Shown here: in pieces, positions 9,322-18,097 of the stretch | How the letters are laid out: each line of letters opens with the position of its first letter | Position numbering within the stretch: position 1 is the first letter of the stretch | Assembly (NCBI RefSeq): GCF_021412585.1 | Contig: NZ_JAKCMI010000040.1 | Location: 1-64,000 of the forward strand | DNA length: 64,000 bases | Reading direction: 5' to 3' | Source of the DNA: Halomonas alkalisoli | GTDB lineage: Bacteria > Pseudomonadota > Gammaproteobacteria > Pseudomonadales > Halomonadaceae | Translations under genes and position numbers: made by a program | Notes under the pieces: model-generated | The model's input: only the letters and a program-made list of their open reading frames with translations | The model's database searches: none | Told to the model about the DNA's origin: nothing

Positions 9322-10971
9322 TCAGCCCCGTGGCTCGCTCATCAGGCCCTTGATGATGGCGTAGCAGGCGACCAGCAGCACCAGCGTGAAGGGGAGGCCG
9401 GTGGTGATCACCGCGGCCTGCAGGGCGGCCAGCCCTCCACCCAGAAGCAGGGCGATGGCGATGGCACCCTCGATGATTGCCCAGAACATTCGCTGCGGCC
9501 GGGGGGCATCGATCTTGCCACCGGCGGTGATGGAGTCGATCACCAGCGAACCGGAGTCCGAGGAGGTGATGAAGAACACCACTACCAGGACGATGGCGAT
9601 GAAGGAGGTGATCTCCGTCAACGGCAGGCCACCCAGCATGATGAACAGGGCATCGGTCTCGCCCTCGAAGGTACCCCGGATGAACTGGTCGATGCCGGTG
9701 CCGCCGAAGGAGGTCATCCAGAGTACCGAGACGAGGGAAGGGACCAGCAGTACGGCGATCAGGAATTCCCGCACGGTGCGCCCACGGCTGACCCGGGCGA
9801 TGAACATGCCGACGAACGGTGACCAGGAGATCCACCAGGCCCAGTAGAAGGCGGTCCAGCCCTGGGTGAAGTTGGCGTCTTCACGACCGAAGGGGTTGGA
9901 GAGCCCCGGCAGGTTGGTCACGTAGGAGATCAGGTTCTGGAAGAAGCCGGTGGCGATCATCAGCGTCGGCCCGACGATGATCACGAACAGCAGCAGCACC
10001 AGCGCCAGCACCATGTTGAGCTGGGAGAGCCGCTGTACGCCCTTGTCGACGCCGAGCATGATCGAGCCCATGGCCACCACGGTAATGCCCATGATCAGGA
10101 TCACCATGGTGGCGTTACCATCGGGGATGCCGAACAGGTCGTTGAGGCCACTGGTGGCCTGCTGCGCCCCGAGGCCCAGCGAGGTGGCCAGGCCGAAGAG
10201 AGTGGCGAATACCGCCAGGATGTCTATCACATGGCCCGGCCAGCCCCAGACACGCTCGCCCAGGATAGGGTAGAAGATCGAGCGCATGGTCAGTGGCAAG
10301 CCCTTGTTGTAGGAAAAGAGCGCCAGTGCCAGGGCCACTACGGCATAGATCGCCCAGGGGTGCAGCCCCCAGTGGAAGATGGTGGCGGCCATGCCCAGTG
10401 CGATCGCCCCCTCTTCGTTACCTTCGGCGGCACCGAGCGGGGCCCAGTCGGTTCTGGCGCCGTTCTCCGTGGCAATGCCGCCCAGGGCAGACTGGAAGTG
10501 GTCCATGGGCTCGGAGACACCGAAATACATCAGGCCGATGCCCATCCCGGCGGCGAACAGCATGGAGAACCAGCCGGCATAGCTGAAGTCGGGTGTGGCT
10601 TTGGCCCCGCCTATGCGCACCTTCCCCAGCGGCGTGAAGATCAGGATGATCGACAGGAGGACGAAAACATTCGCGGCAAACAGGAAGAACCAGGCCAGGT
10701 TGCCGGTGAGAAAGGCGAAGGCGCCATCGAAGATGGGAGCGACCTGCTCCTGAAGCGCCAGGGTGACGATCACGAAGAACAGGATGACGATGGCGGAGAT
10801 CGTGAAGACCTTGCCATGCAGGTCGATATCAACGCCCAGCGTGGTGGTGGTGATGTTGTCCTGTCCAATGACGTAGTCGGTATCGATGAGGTTTGCCGGC
10901 CCCTCCGGGGCCGGGATTCCTTCGGAGCCATTGGGCCCCTTGTCGTTCTCGTCGTTGTGGGGGTTGGCCAC
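9322..10971 (-). CDS. BCCT-family betaine/choline/carnitine transporter
   Basis: Inner-membrane sodium- or proton-coupled carrier of 549 residues with about 12 helices. The GTG at 10971 is chosen because AAGGGAGA lies 6 bases upstream of it; starting earlier would place the ribosome site inside the gene. Visible family marks are the GMGIGLMYFG glycine motif (the sodium/betaine type), and the signature WAWWISWSPFVGMFIARVSRGRT. The N-terminal tail is acidic. It probably imports glycine betaine or a related solute for osmoadaptation. A universal stress protein gene lies just upstream on the same strand. Confidence 0.93.
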   Translation of the reverse strand: MANPHNDENDKGPNGSEGIPAPEGPANLIDTDYVIGQDNITTTTLGVDIDLHGKVFTISAIVILFFVIVTLALQEQVAPIFDGAFAFLTGNLAWFFLFAANVFVLLSIILIFTPLGKVRIGGAKATPDFSYAGWFSMLFAAGMGIGLMYFGVSEPMDHFQSALGGIATENGARTDWAPLGAAEGNEEGAIALGMAATIFHWGLHPWAIYAVVALALALFSYNKGLPLTMRSIFYPILGERVWGWPGHVIDILAVFATLFGLATSLGLGAQQATSGLNDLFGIPDGNATMVILIMGITVVAMGSIMLGVDKGVQRLSQLNMVLALVLLLFVIIVGPTLMIATGFFQNLISYVTNLPGLSNPFGREDANFTQGWTAFYWAWWISWSPFVGMFIARVSRGRTVREFLIAVLLVPSLVSVLWMTSFGGTGIDQFIRGTFEGETDALFIMLGGLPLTEITSFIAIVLVVVFFITSSDSGSLVIDSITAGGKIDAPRPQRMFWAIIEGAIAIALLLGGGLAALQAAVITTGLPFTLVLLVACYAIIKGLMSEPRG

Positions 10972-11026
10972 GAGACATCTCCCTTGCAATTGGTGTCGTC
11001 GGGTTTATAGGTGTGTTGAGAAATCG

Positions 11027-11452
11027 TCAGGCGCTCTTCGGCCTGACGAGAAAAACCGATGCCTTGGTGTGAGTAGCCACCTTGCCACCATGGGACGGCA
11101 TGATGACGTCCAGGTGCTTGGGTGGATGAGTGGGCATGATCACCAGGTCGGCTCCGACATCGTCGATGGCCTGTATCAGGCGATCATCGAGATCGGCGAT
11201 CGGGTCGGGGCTGACGATGGTGTGGGTGCTGACCGGTTGACCATGCACCCCGGATCGCTCCTGGGCGAACGCCTCCAGCTTGCGGGTGAACTCCTCCGGC
11301 GTTCTTGCGACGCTGCCTGGTGCGGAGGATGTGACCCCGACATAGCACACCTCGGCATCGTAATGGCGGGCCAGGTCGGCGACCGCTTGCAGGGAGGGTT
11401 CAAGCACTTCGATGTGTGCCAAGTCGATTGGTACCATGATCTTCTTGTACAT
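11027..11452 (-). CDS. Universal stress protein, UspA family
   Basis: A 141-residue cytoplasmic alpha/beta protein that starts with the family motif MYKKIMVPIDL and ends with ATHTKASVFLVRP. The nucleotide-binding G-x2-G-x9-G-S/T loop is only partly kept (MPSHGGKVATHTKAS). It sits 55 bp upstream of the BCCT gene on the same strand, so the two are probably co-transcribed. By analogy with TeaD, a Usp that modulates the ectoine TRAP transporter of Halomonas elongata, it may modulate the neighbouring carrier; that is inference. Confidence 0.9.
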   Translation of the reverse strand: MYKKIMVPIDLAHIEVLEPSLQAVADLARHYDAEVCYVGVTSSAPGSVARTPEEFTRKLEAFAQERSGVHGQPVSTHTIVSPDPIADLDDRLIQAIDDVGADLVIMPTHPPKHLDVIMPSHGGKVATHTKASVFLVRPKSA

Positions 11453-11903
11453 GCCGTTTCTCCTAGTACTCCGGGCGATCGAGCGAGTCTCGATACGGCT
11501 GATGGCACTTTAGAGTGTGGCGGCTTTGGCCCACGATACCAGTCCTGTTACAAAGGCGTTTCTGTAAAGCCCCCAGGATCTTGTTCCGTATCGTGAACAG
11601 CTATTGTACCGGCCGGGAGGAGTATTTTCGAGGCACCTTGCCGGCCAGGGTGAGCCCCAGGTGGCCTGGCAAAGGCATAGGTGACGGTTGGTTTCATGAC
11701 GAGACTGCGTCACTAGCCGATTTTGCTCACAAATGTTCACAATGCCTTCAACGCTGATTGGACTCTGTGGGGTTGCGGCACCTGTCGTAATCGGACTAGT
11801 GTCGACCCATTCCAATGAGAACAACACCACTTGGCCAGGTGGCTAGCGGAACTCCTCGACACCAAGCGATCCGCTGGTTGCTGGCTATTAGCGGGAACCA
11901 TGC
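11453..11903. other. Divergent intergenic region between uspA and the polyamine ABC operon
   Basis: No credible gene in 450 bp. It must hold the promoters for the minus-strand uspA-BCCT pair and the plus-strand ABC operon. I see no clear inverted repeat or terminator that I would assign to a named regulator. Confidence 0.6.
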
Positions 11904-13037
11904 ATGAACGACAGTCTTGAAGTAGAAGCAGACGTAAGGGAAACGAAAGATCCGGGGGAGTGCTTTGCCCGTTTCGTGAATGTTCAGAAGAGCTACGATG
12001 GTGTCGAGCTGGTGGTCAAGGGATTCAACCTGGACATCCAGCATGGCGAATTCGTGACGCTCCTGGGGCCTTCCGGTTCGGGAAAGACAACCTGCCTGAT
12101 GATGATGGCGGGCTTCGAGACCCCGACCCATGGTGAAATTCTCCTCCAGGGCGAGCCGATCAGCGGCCTACCGCCTCACAAGCGGGGGATCGGCATGGTC
12201 TTCCAGAACTATGCCCTCTTTCCCCACATGACCGTTGCCGAGAATCTCGCCTTTCCACTGGAAGTGCGACATCTTTCCAAGGCCGAAACCCGGAAAAAGG
12301 TCGACCGGGCACTGGCCATGGTGCGCCTGGAAGAGTTCGGCGACCGTCGCCCGGCTCAGCTATCCGGCGGCCAGCAGCAGCGCGTCGCACTGGCCCGTGC
12401 GCTGGTCTTCGAGCCCGAGCTGGTGTTGATGGACGAGCCCCTGGGTGCGCTGGACAAGAACCTTCGTGAAGAGATGCAGTACGAGATCAAGCGGATCCAT
12501 GCCAGCCTTGGCGTGACCATGATCTACGTGACCCATGACCAGACCGAAGCCTTGACCATGTCTGACCGCATTGCCGTCTTCAATGATGGCATCGTCCAGC
12601 AGCTGGCGACGCCCGAAGCCCTCTACGAAGAGCCCGAGAACGCCTTCGTGGCTTACTTCATCGGTGAGAACAATCGCCTTCAGGGCGAGGTGGTCGAGCA
12701 TATCGGAGACGAGTGCAAGGTTCGCCTCGACAGTGGAGAGATCGTGCTGGCCAAGGCGGTGGCAGCGGGTGGTGTTGGGGCGCGAACGACCCTCTCACTG
12801 CGGCCAGAGCGGGTCAGCATCCTCCTCGATGAGTCGACGCCCTTCGATAACTGCTTTGAAGGCGAGGTAAAGGAGGTGATTTACCTCGGTGACCACCTGC
12901 GGACCCGGCTAGCCGTTTGCGGCAACGATGAGTTCATTCTCAAGACCCCCAATGCGAAGGGGCATCCGGCCCTCAGGCCGGGCCAGACCATCAAGGTCGG
13001 CTGGTCCAGCAAGGATTGCCGGGCGCTGGATGCCTGA
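11904..13037 (+). CDS. Polyamine-type ABC transporter ATP-binding protein
   Basis: A 377-residue ATPase subunit of a spermidine/putrescine (PotA/PotG-like) importer. Walker A is GPSGSGKTT, the Q-loop is in MVFQNYALFPHMTV, the signature is LSGGQQQRVALARA, Walker B is LVLMDEPLGALD, and the switch His is in YVTHDQTEA. A C-terminal TOBE domain spans about residues 285-375. It is the first gene of a complete four-gene operon (ATPase, binding protein, two permeases). Confidence 0.93.
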   Translation: MNDSLEVEADVRETKDPGECFARFVNVQKSYDGVELVVKGFNLDIQHGEFVTLLGPSGSGKTTCLMMMAGFETPTHGEILLQGEPISGLPPHKRGIGMVFQNYALFPHMTVAENLAFPLEVRHLSKAETRKKVDRALAMVRLEEFGDRRPAQLSGGQQQRVALARALVFEPELVLMDEPLGALDKNLREEMQYEIKRIHASLGVTMIYVTHDQTEALTMSDRIAVFNDGIVQQLATPEALYEEPENAFVAYFIGENNRLQGEVVEHIGDECKVRLDSGEIVLAKAVAAGGVGARTTLSLRPERVSILLDESTPFDNCFEGEVKEVIYLGDHLRTRLAVCGNDEFILKTPNAKGHPALRPGQTIKVGWSSKDCRALDA

Positions 13038-13159
13038 GTCAGCCGGGCAATGGGGCGGCCGGGCAAACGGTAATTGGAACCGTGATAGCGGTAGAGCAGC
13101 TTGATAAAGGCTGGCATGGCAATAAGCGAGTGAGCAACAACAACAAGTGGAGAAGTGAC

Positions 13160-14278
13160 ATGAAACTACAGGGAAATCACAAGCGCGCGGTACGCCGCAC
13201 CTTGGCGCTGGCCGTGGCGAGCGCCTCAGTCGTCGGTCTGTCCAGCATGGCCCAGGCCCAGCAGACGCTCAACATCGTCTCCTGGGGTGGTGCCTACAGC
13301 ATGAGTCAGCAAGAGGCCTATCACGAACCCTGGATGGAGAAGACCGGCGACGAGATCGTCAATATCGATCGTAGCGCCAATGCCCTGGCCGGCCTGCGCG
13401 CCCAGAGCCAGGCCGGTAACGTGACCTGGGACCTGGTCGATATGCTGCCGGCGGATGCCATGATCGCCTGCGCCGAGGGCCTGATCGAGCCGCTGGACCA
13501 TGATGAGCTGCTGGCAGACGCCCCTGACGGTACGCCGCCCAGTGAAGACTTCGTCGACGGTGCTCTTGGCGAGTGCTTCGTGGCCTCGATCGTCTACTCG
13601 AACATCGTGGCATTCAACAGCGAAATGTTCCCGGAAGACAACCAGCCCAGCACCATCAAGGATGTCTTCGACCTGGAGAACTACCCTGGCCAGCGCGCCC
13701 TGATGCGCCGTCCCATCAATAACCTGGAGTGGGCGCTGATCGCCGACGGCGTTGATCGCGACGACGTCTACGACATGCTCGAGACCGAAGAGGGTATCCA
13801 GCGCGCCTTTGCCAAGCTCGATACCATCAAGGACAACGTGATCTGGTGGGAGGAGGGTGCCCAGCCGCCGCAGCTGCTGGCCGACCAGGAAGTGGCCTTC
13901 GCCTCTGCCTATAACGGTCGTATCTTCGACGCCATGGTCAGCGAAGACCAGCCCTTCGAGATCATCTGGGACGCCCAGGTATTCGAACTGGATGGCTGGG
14001 TGGTACCAACCGGCAAGCTCGACAAGGTGCGCGACTATCTCTATTTCGCCACCGACACCCAGCGGCTCGCCGATCAGGCCCAGTACATCTCCTATGGTCC
14101 GGCACGCATGTCCTCTTCCGACATGGTCTCGACCCACGCCGAAGCCGGTATCGACATGATGCCGCACATGCCGACCTATCCGCCCAACTTCGCCACCGCC
14201 ATCCAGAAGGATGATGAGTTCTGGGCGGACTACAGCGATGAACTGAGCCAGCGTTTCGACGCCTGGCTGGCCCAGTAA
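13160..14278 (+). CDS. Extracellular solute-binding protein, spermidine/putrescine (PotD/PotF) type
   Basis: Periplasmic binding protein of 372 residues that delivers substrate to the two permeases downstream. The ATG at 13160 is chosen because GGAGAAG precedes it by 4 bases and it exposes a Tat-like/Sec signal (KRAVRRTLALAVASASVV, cleavage after AQAQ). The mature start TLNIVSWGGAYSMSQQEAY is typical of the family. Length and fold fit PotD relatives; the precise ligand (putrescine, spermidine or another cation such as a betaine-like amine) is not readable. Confidence 0.92.
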   Translation: MKLQGNHKRAVRRTLALAVASASVVGLSSMAQAQQTLNIVSWGGAYSMSQQEAYHEPWMEKTGDEIVNIDRSANALAGLRAQSQAGNVTWDLVDMLPADAMIACAEGLIEPLDHDELLADAPDGTPPSEDFVDGALGECFVASIVYSNIVAFNSEMFPEDNQPSTIKDVFDLENYPGQRALMRRPINNLEWALIADGVDRDDVYDMLETEEGIQRAFAKLDTIKDNVIWWEEGAQPPQLLADQEVAFASAYNGRIFDAMVSEDQPFEIIWDAQVFELDGWVVPTGKLDKVRDYLYFATDTQRLADQAQYISYGPARMSSSDMVSTHAEAGIDMMPHMPTYPPNFATAIQKDDEFWADYSDELSQRFDAWLAQ

Positions 14279-14284
14279 GACCTG

Positions 14285-14309
14285 GCCGCCACCCGATATG
14301 GGTGGCGGC
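14285..14309 (+). promoter_or_regulatory. Intercistronic hairpin after the binding-protein gene
   Basis: GCCGCCACCC and GGGTGGCGGC form a perfect 10-bp stem around a 5-base loop, 7 bases after the stop codon and without a T run. Such hairpins commonly stabilise the upstream mRNA, so the binding protein is made in excess over the permeases. Confidence 0.7.
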
Positions 14310-14363
14310 TGCATTTCACTCGAATTCTTCTGAATTGTCCTGTCGCTTACTGGAGAGGCCTGC

Positions 14364-15617
14364 GTGTCTGAATCTCCCGCTTCCCCCTTGACGACTGCCG
14401 ACGGGGTGCCGCTAAAGGTCAGCCTGCGACGCGCCGTACGGCGGTCGAAGGTCAAGGCGCTGCTGCTGGTATCGCCCCTGTTGCTGTTTCTGATTATCGC
14501 CTTCGTCATGCCGATCTTCGACATGTTGTGGCGCAGTGTGGACAACCCCGAAGTCTCGGCCGGACTGACGCGAACCGTCGAGGCGCTGGAGGGCTGGGAT
14601 CGCCAGTCGCTTCCCGATGAGCACGTCTTTGCTGCCCTGGCTGCGGACCTGCAGGAGGGACAGGAGGCGCGCAACCTGGGGCTGTTGTCGAGCCGGTTGA
14701 ACTACGAGCAGTCGGGCATGCGTTCGGCGATCACCAGAACGGCGCGGGGTCTGCGCACCATGGAGCCGCCCTACAAGGAGGCCCTGATCGAGGCTCATGA
14801 TAACTGGGGTGAAGTGGATACCTGGAAGCTGATCGAGCGTGAAGCCACGCCACTGACGATGTCCTACTACCTCATGGCGCTGGATCGTCAGCTCACGCCG
14901 GATGGCGAGATCGTGCGCGCACCGGAAAATCAGCGAATTCATGTCAACCTGTTCTGGCGCACCTTCTGGATGAGCGGCGTGATCACCGGCCTGACCTTGC
15001 TGCTTGGCTACCCCATCGCGTTCCTGCTCGCCAACCTGCCGCTGCGTCATTCCAACCTGTTGATGATACTGGTGCTATTGCCGTTCTGGACGTCGCTGCT
15101 GGTGCGTACCACGACCTGGATCGCCATTCTGCAGTCACAGGGCGTGCTCAACGATGTCATGGTGGCGATTGGCGTCATTGCCGATGAGGCACGATGGCAG
15201 ATGATTCATAACAAGACCGGCACCATCGTCGCCATGACCCATATCCTGCTGCCGTTCATGATTCTGCCGCTCTATTCGGTCATGAAGACCATCCCTCCCA
15301 GCTACATGAGGGCGGCTCGCTCGCTCGGTGGTCGTCCGTTCCTCTGTTTCCGGCGGGTCTACTTTCCGCTGACCATTCCCGGCATCGCGGCGGGGGGCAT
15401 TCTGGTTTTCATTCTTTCCATCGGTTACTACATCACGCCAGCCCTGGTGGGTGGGCAGTCGGGCCGATTCATCACCAACTACATCGCCTATCATATGCAG
15501 ACCTCACTCAACTGGGGGCTGGCCGCGGCGATCGCCTCGATCCTGCTGTTCGTGGTGATCATCTTCTATCTCGTCTTCAACCGCCTGATTGGCGTCGACA
15601 AGGTCAAGCTGGGGTAA
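14364..15617 (+). CDS. Polyamine-type ABC transporter permease, PotB-like with a large inserted domain
   Basis: Inner-membrane permease of 417 residues starting at GTG 14364, with GGAGAGG 6 bases upstream. One N-terminal helix (about 35-57) is followed by a long hydrophilic stretch of about 140 residues, then the binding-protein-dependent transport core with five or six helices. The EAA-like loop is YMRAARSLGGRPFLCF. Classical PotB proteins have about 285 residues, so the extra length comes from the segment between helices 1 and 2. Longer relatives are known in proteobacteria. It forms the transmembrane pore with the next gene product. Confidence 0.9.
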   Translation: MSESPASPLTTADGVPLKVSLRRAVRRSKVKALLLVSPLLLFLIIAFVMPIFDMLWRSVDNPEVSAGLTRTVEALEGWDRQSLPDEHVFAALAADLQEGQEARNLGLLSSRLNYEQSGMRSAITRTARGLRTMEPPYKEALIEAHDNWGEVDTWKLIEREATPLTMSYYLMALDRQLTPDGEIVRAPENQRIHVNLFWRTFWMSGVITGLTLLLGYPIAFLLANLPLRHSNLLMILVLLPFWTSLLVRTTTWIAILQSQGVLNDVMVAIGVIADEARWQMIHNKTGTIVAMTHILLPFMILPLYSVMKTIPPSYMRAARSLGGRPFLCFRRVYFPLTIPGIAAGGILVFILSIGYYITPALVGGQSGRFITNYIAYHMQTSLNWGLAAAIASILLFVVIIFYLVFNRLIGVDKVKLG

Positions 15618-15621
15618 TCCG

Positions 15622-16473
15622 ATGGCCATACCTTCCTATGCCACCCGTGGTGAGCGCATCTGGCACTATGTCTTTCTCGGCATCTGTGCCCTGATCTTCC
15701 TGTTCCTGGTGGGGCCGTTGCTGATCATCATCCCGCTCTCCTTCAACGCCCAGCCCTACTTTACCTTTTCGCAAAAGATGCTGACCCTCGATCCGGAAGG
15801 CTTCTCGTTGCGCTGGTATCAGGACTTCTTTACTTCCCGGGCCTGGCTCAATGCGATCAAGAACAGCTTCATCATCGGTATCGCCTCGACGATCCTGGCG
15901 ACCGTGCTGGGCACCATAGCGGCCTTGGGCCTGTCGAGTCGCAACATGCCGGCTCGCGGGGTGATCATGGCACTGCTCATTTCGCCGATGATCGTGCCGC
16001 TGATCATTTCCGCGGCGGCCATGTTCTTCTTCTTCTCCAAGGTGAATCTGGCCCAGACCTACCTGGGCGTTATCCTTGCGCACACGGCGCTGGGCATCCC
16101 CTTCGTGGTGATTACCGTCACCGCGACCCTCTCGAGCTTCGATACCACCCTGATCCGCGCCGCCCACAGCCTGGGCGCCAACCCGACCCGAACCTTCTTC
16201 AAGGTCGTATTGCCGCTGGTGACGCCAGGCGTGGTCTCCGGTGCCCTGTTTGCCTTCATCACCTCCTTCGATGAGGTCGTCGTGGTGCTCTTCATTGCGG
16301 GTCCCGAGCAGCGCACCATGCCCATTCAGATGTGGTCCGGGATCCGCGAGCAGATCAGCCCCACGATACTGGCGGTGGCCACCATGCTGGTGCTGCTGTC
16401 GATGTTGATGCTCACTACCCTGGAGCTTCTGCGACGTCGTGGAGAGCGCATGCGGGGCCTCACGCCGGGGTAG
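15622..16473 (+). CDS. Polyamine-type ABC transporter permease, PotC-like
   Basis: Second permease, 283 residues from the ATG at 15622, four bases after the preceding stop; GGGG just upstream serves as ribosome site. Six helices are visible. The EAA motif is RAAHSLGANPTRTFFKVVLP, the cytoplasmic loop that docks on the ATPase. It ends the operon and is followed by a terminator. Confidence 0.92.
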   Translation: MAIPSYATRGERIWHYVFLGICALIFLFLVGPLLIIIPLSFNAQPYFTFSQKMLTLDPEGFSLRWYQDFFTSRAWLNAIKNSFIIGIASTILATVLGTIAALGLSSRNMPARGVIMALLISPMIVPLIISAAAMFFFFSKVNLAQTYLGVILAHTALGIPFVVITVTATLSSFDTTLIRAAHSLGANPTRTFFKVVLPLVTPGVVSGALFAFITSFDEVVVVLFIAGPEQRTMPIQMWSGIREQISPTILAVATMLVLLSMLMLTTLELLRRRGERMRGLTPG

Positions 16474-16491
16474 ATGGCCGAGGTTACCCTC

Positions 16492-16531
16492 CATGGGGGA
16501 GGCATCGAGAGATGCCTCCCCCATGTCGTTT
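16492..16531 (+). terminator. Terminator of the polyamine ABC operon
   Basis: CATGGGGGAGGCATC and GATGCCTCCCCCATG form a perfect 15-bp stem with a GAGA loop, followed by TCGTTTC. It lies 18 bp after the stop codon at 16473. Confidence 0.85.
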
Positions 16532-16685
16532 CGGGTTGGTATCCGGAAGGGGTGTCGGTGACGTGGATTTCTGGCTCATGTGTCATATTTAACCAGACTT
16601 AGCGGGCGTTAATGTTTGGACTTTTCTAAAGTTACATAACTTCAATCAACTGATATAAAAGAGATTTCTTGAAAAATTCCCCGTG

Positions 16686-16701
16686 TGGCATGCTCTGTGC
16701 T
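16686..16701 (+). promoter_or_regulatory. Candidate sigma-54 promoter
   Basis: TGGCATGCTCTGTGCT has the -24 GG and -12 GC exactly 10 bases apart and matches TGGCAYG-N4-TTGCW at all but one core position. It lies 40 bases before the ATG at 16741. A sigma-54-dependent response regulator is encoded 1.4 kb downstream. Confidence 0.45.
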
Positions 16702-16740
16702 GCGGTCAGGGTGATTACGGATCAACAGGGAGTGTTTCAT

Positions 16741-17133
16741 ATGAGCCATGAAAAGAATGTTCGCTGGGCCTCTGCCGGACGTTTGACGGCTTTAGCTTCG
16801 GCCATGGCGCTGTCGCTGGGTACGTTGAGCTTGGCGGGTTGTGGCAACGATGATGACTTGCCGCCGGTAGAGCAAGAGCCGCCTGCTACAGAGCAACAAG
16901 GTTCTCCCATGCAGGATACTACTGCTGATCCAGGCATCGACCAGACCGGTACTGCGGCTGGCGATGGCGCGGAAGACCCGGCGGGTTCCATGGAGCAGAT
17001 GCCCGAAGACGAGGGCACGCTGCCTGAAGCCGAGCAGGAGCCCGTACCGGATGGGGCGCAGGACACGATGGCGCCCGATGATGAGGAAGAGTCGTTCATG
17101 GATGACGACATGGACGATGAAATCGATCGTTAA
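16741..17133 (+). CDS. Acidic lipoprotein of unknown function
   Basis: A 130-residue protein from the ATG at 16741; AGGGAG precedes it by 8 bases. An N-terminal signal ends in the lipobox LAGC, so the mature protein should be lipid-anchored at Cys37 or so. The rest is low-complexity: Glu, Asp, Pro, Gln and Gly rich, ending in a DDEEESFMDDDMDDE acidic tail. No recognised domain. Its acidity fits a halophile envelope protein. It lies between the polyamine operon and a second low-complexity exported protein. Confidence 0.75.
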   Translation: MSHEKNVRWASAGRLTALASAMALSLGTLSLAGCGNDDDLPPVEQEPPATEQQGSPMQDTTADPGIDQTGTAAGDGAEDPAGSMEQMPEDEGTLPEAEQEPVPDGAQDTMAPDDEEESFMDDDMDDEIDR

Positions 17134-17281
17134 TTCTCAAGTCAATGGATCGAGTTAATTCAATTGAGTGAGTGATGACTATCTCAAGCGCTTGTGGTGA
17201 TGAAGTGATAACGGTCACGCAAGCGCGGAGGGTGAGAGACCCTCGACACTTCGTCGAAAGACGACTTTCAGGAGGTGTAAC

Positions 17282-17818
17282 ATGATGTCCAAGGAATTTT
17301 TGAAGCATCTTGGTATTCTGGGTATTACCGTTGGCCTCACGGCTAGCCCGTTGGTCATGGCGCAGCAAACCCAGCAAGACCCTGCAGGACAACAGGAGTC
17401 TGGCCAAGTATTCGACAGTGAGCCGGGAGCCCCCGAAGCGCCACACTCTGATCCGACCATGGATCCGACTGACCAGGCTGATCCGGCTTACCCGGACGAT
17501 GCTGCAGCTCCGGCCGACCCCACTGCTCCGGTCGATCCGGCAGAGGAGGGCGCACAGACCGATCCGACCAGGGATCCCACGGCACCGGCCGATCCGGCTT
17601 TCCCGGACGATTCTGCAGCTCCTGCCGACCCCACCGCTCCGGCCGATCCGGCAGAGCAGGGGACACAGACCGATCCGACCATGGATCCCACGGCACCGGG
17701 CACCGAGACAGCACCCGGCGCTGAGGGTGATGCAGGATTCGGTGAAGGCACCGAGCCCATGCCGGGCGCGGATCCCGCACAGGACGAGTGGGAACAAGAG
17801 TACTATGAAGACGACTAA
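17282..17818 (+). CDS. Exported Pro/Ala/Asp repeat protein
   Basis: A 178-residue exported protein from the ATG at 17282, with GGAGGTG 5 bases upstream. The signal peptide of about 26 residues (to VMAQQT) is followed by 37-residue tandem repeats of the form DPTxDPT...ADPAxPDDxAAPADPTAPxDPAE, two complete and one partial, then a Gly/Glu tail. The repetitive, acidic, proline-rich body suggests an extended envelope or matrix protein. No family recognised. Repeat number is likely to vary between strains. Confidence 0.78.
   Translation: MMSKEFLKHLGILGITVGLTASPLVMAQQTQQDPAGQQESGQVFDSEPGAPEAPHSDPTMDPTDQADPAYPDDAAAPADPTAPVDPAEEGAQTDPTRDPTAPADPAFPDDSAAPADPTAPADPAEQGTQTDPTMDPTAPGTETAPGAEGDAGFGEGTEPMPGADPAQDEWEQEYYEDD
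17450..17690 (+). repeat. 111-bp coding tandem repeat
   Basis: GATCCGACC begins units at 17450, 17561 and 17672, a period of exactly 111 bp (37 codons). The second unit is highly similar to the first; the third stops after about 20 bases. Confidence 0.88.
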
Positions 17819-17968
17819 GTCTTCGTTTCATGGCTCCGGTGCCAGTCACCGGAGCCAGCCAAGGATGGCGAACACGGCAAGCCTCAATGACTTCTTGCAA
17901 GCGCAGAATCCACTGACGGACCGCCACCCTCCCCCTTGCACCGTCAGTCGGATTGCATGGCGCATTTT

Positions 17969-17996
17969 GCCCCCAACCTCCCAGGGGGCTTTTTTT
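17969..17996 (+). terminator. Rho-independent terminator
   Basis: GCCCCC and GGGGGC arms around a 9-base loop followed by seven T residues. It serves the 17282-17818 transcript and lies before the convergent response regulator gene. Confidence 0.85.
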
Positions 17997-18097
17997 ATAT
18001 TCATCGCGTCTTGCCGGGCTATTTACCCGTTTTATCCATGCACATGCCGTGTCTGGTCATCATGGCGTCGAGTCGCCGGGCCGAGTGGCAGAGCCGA

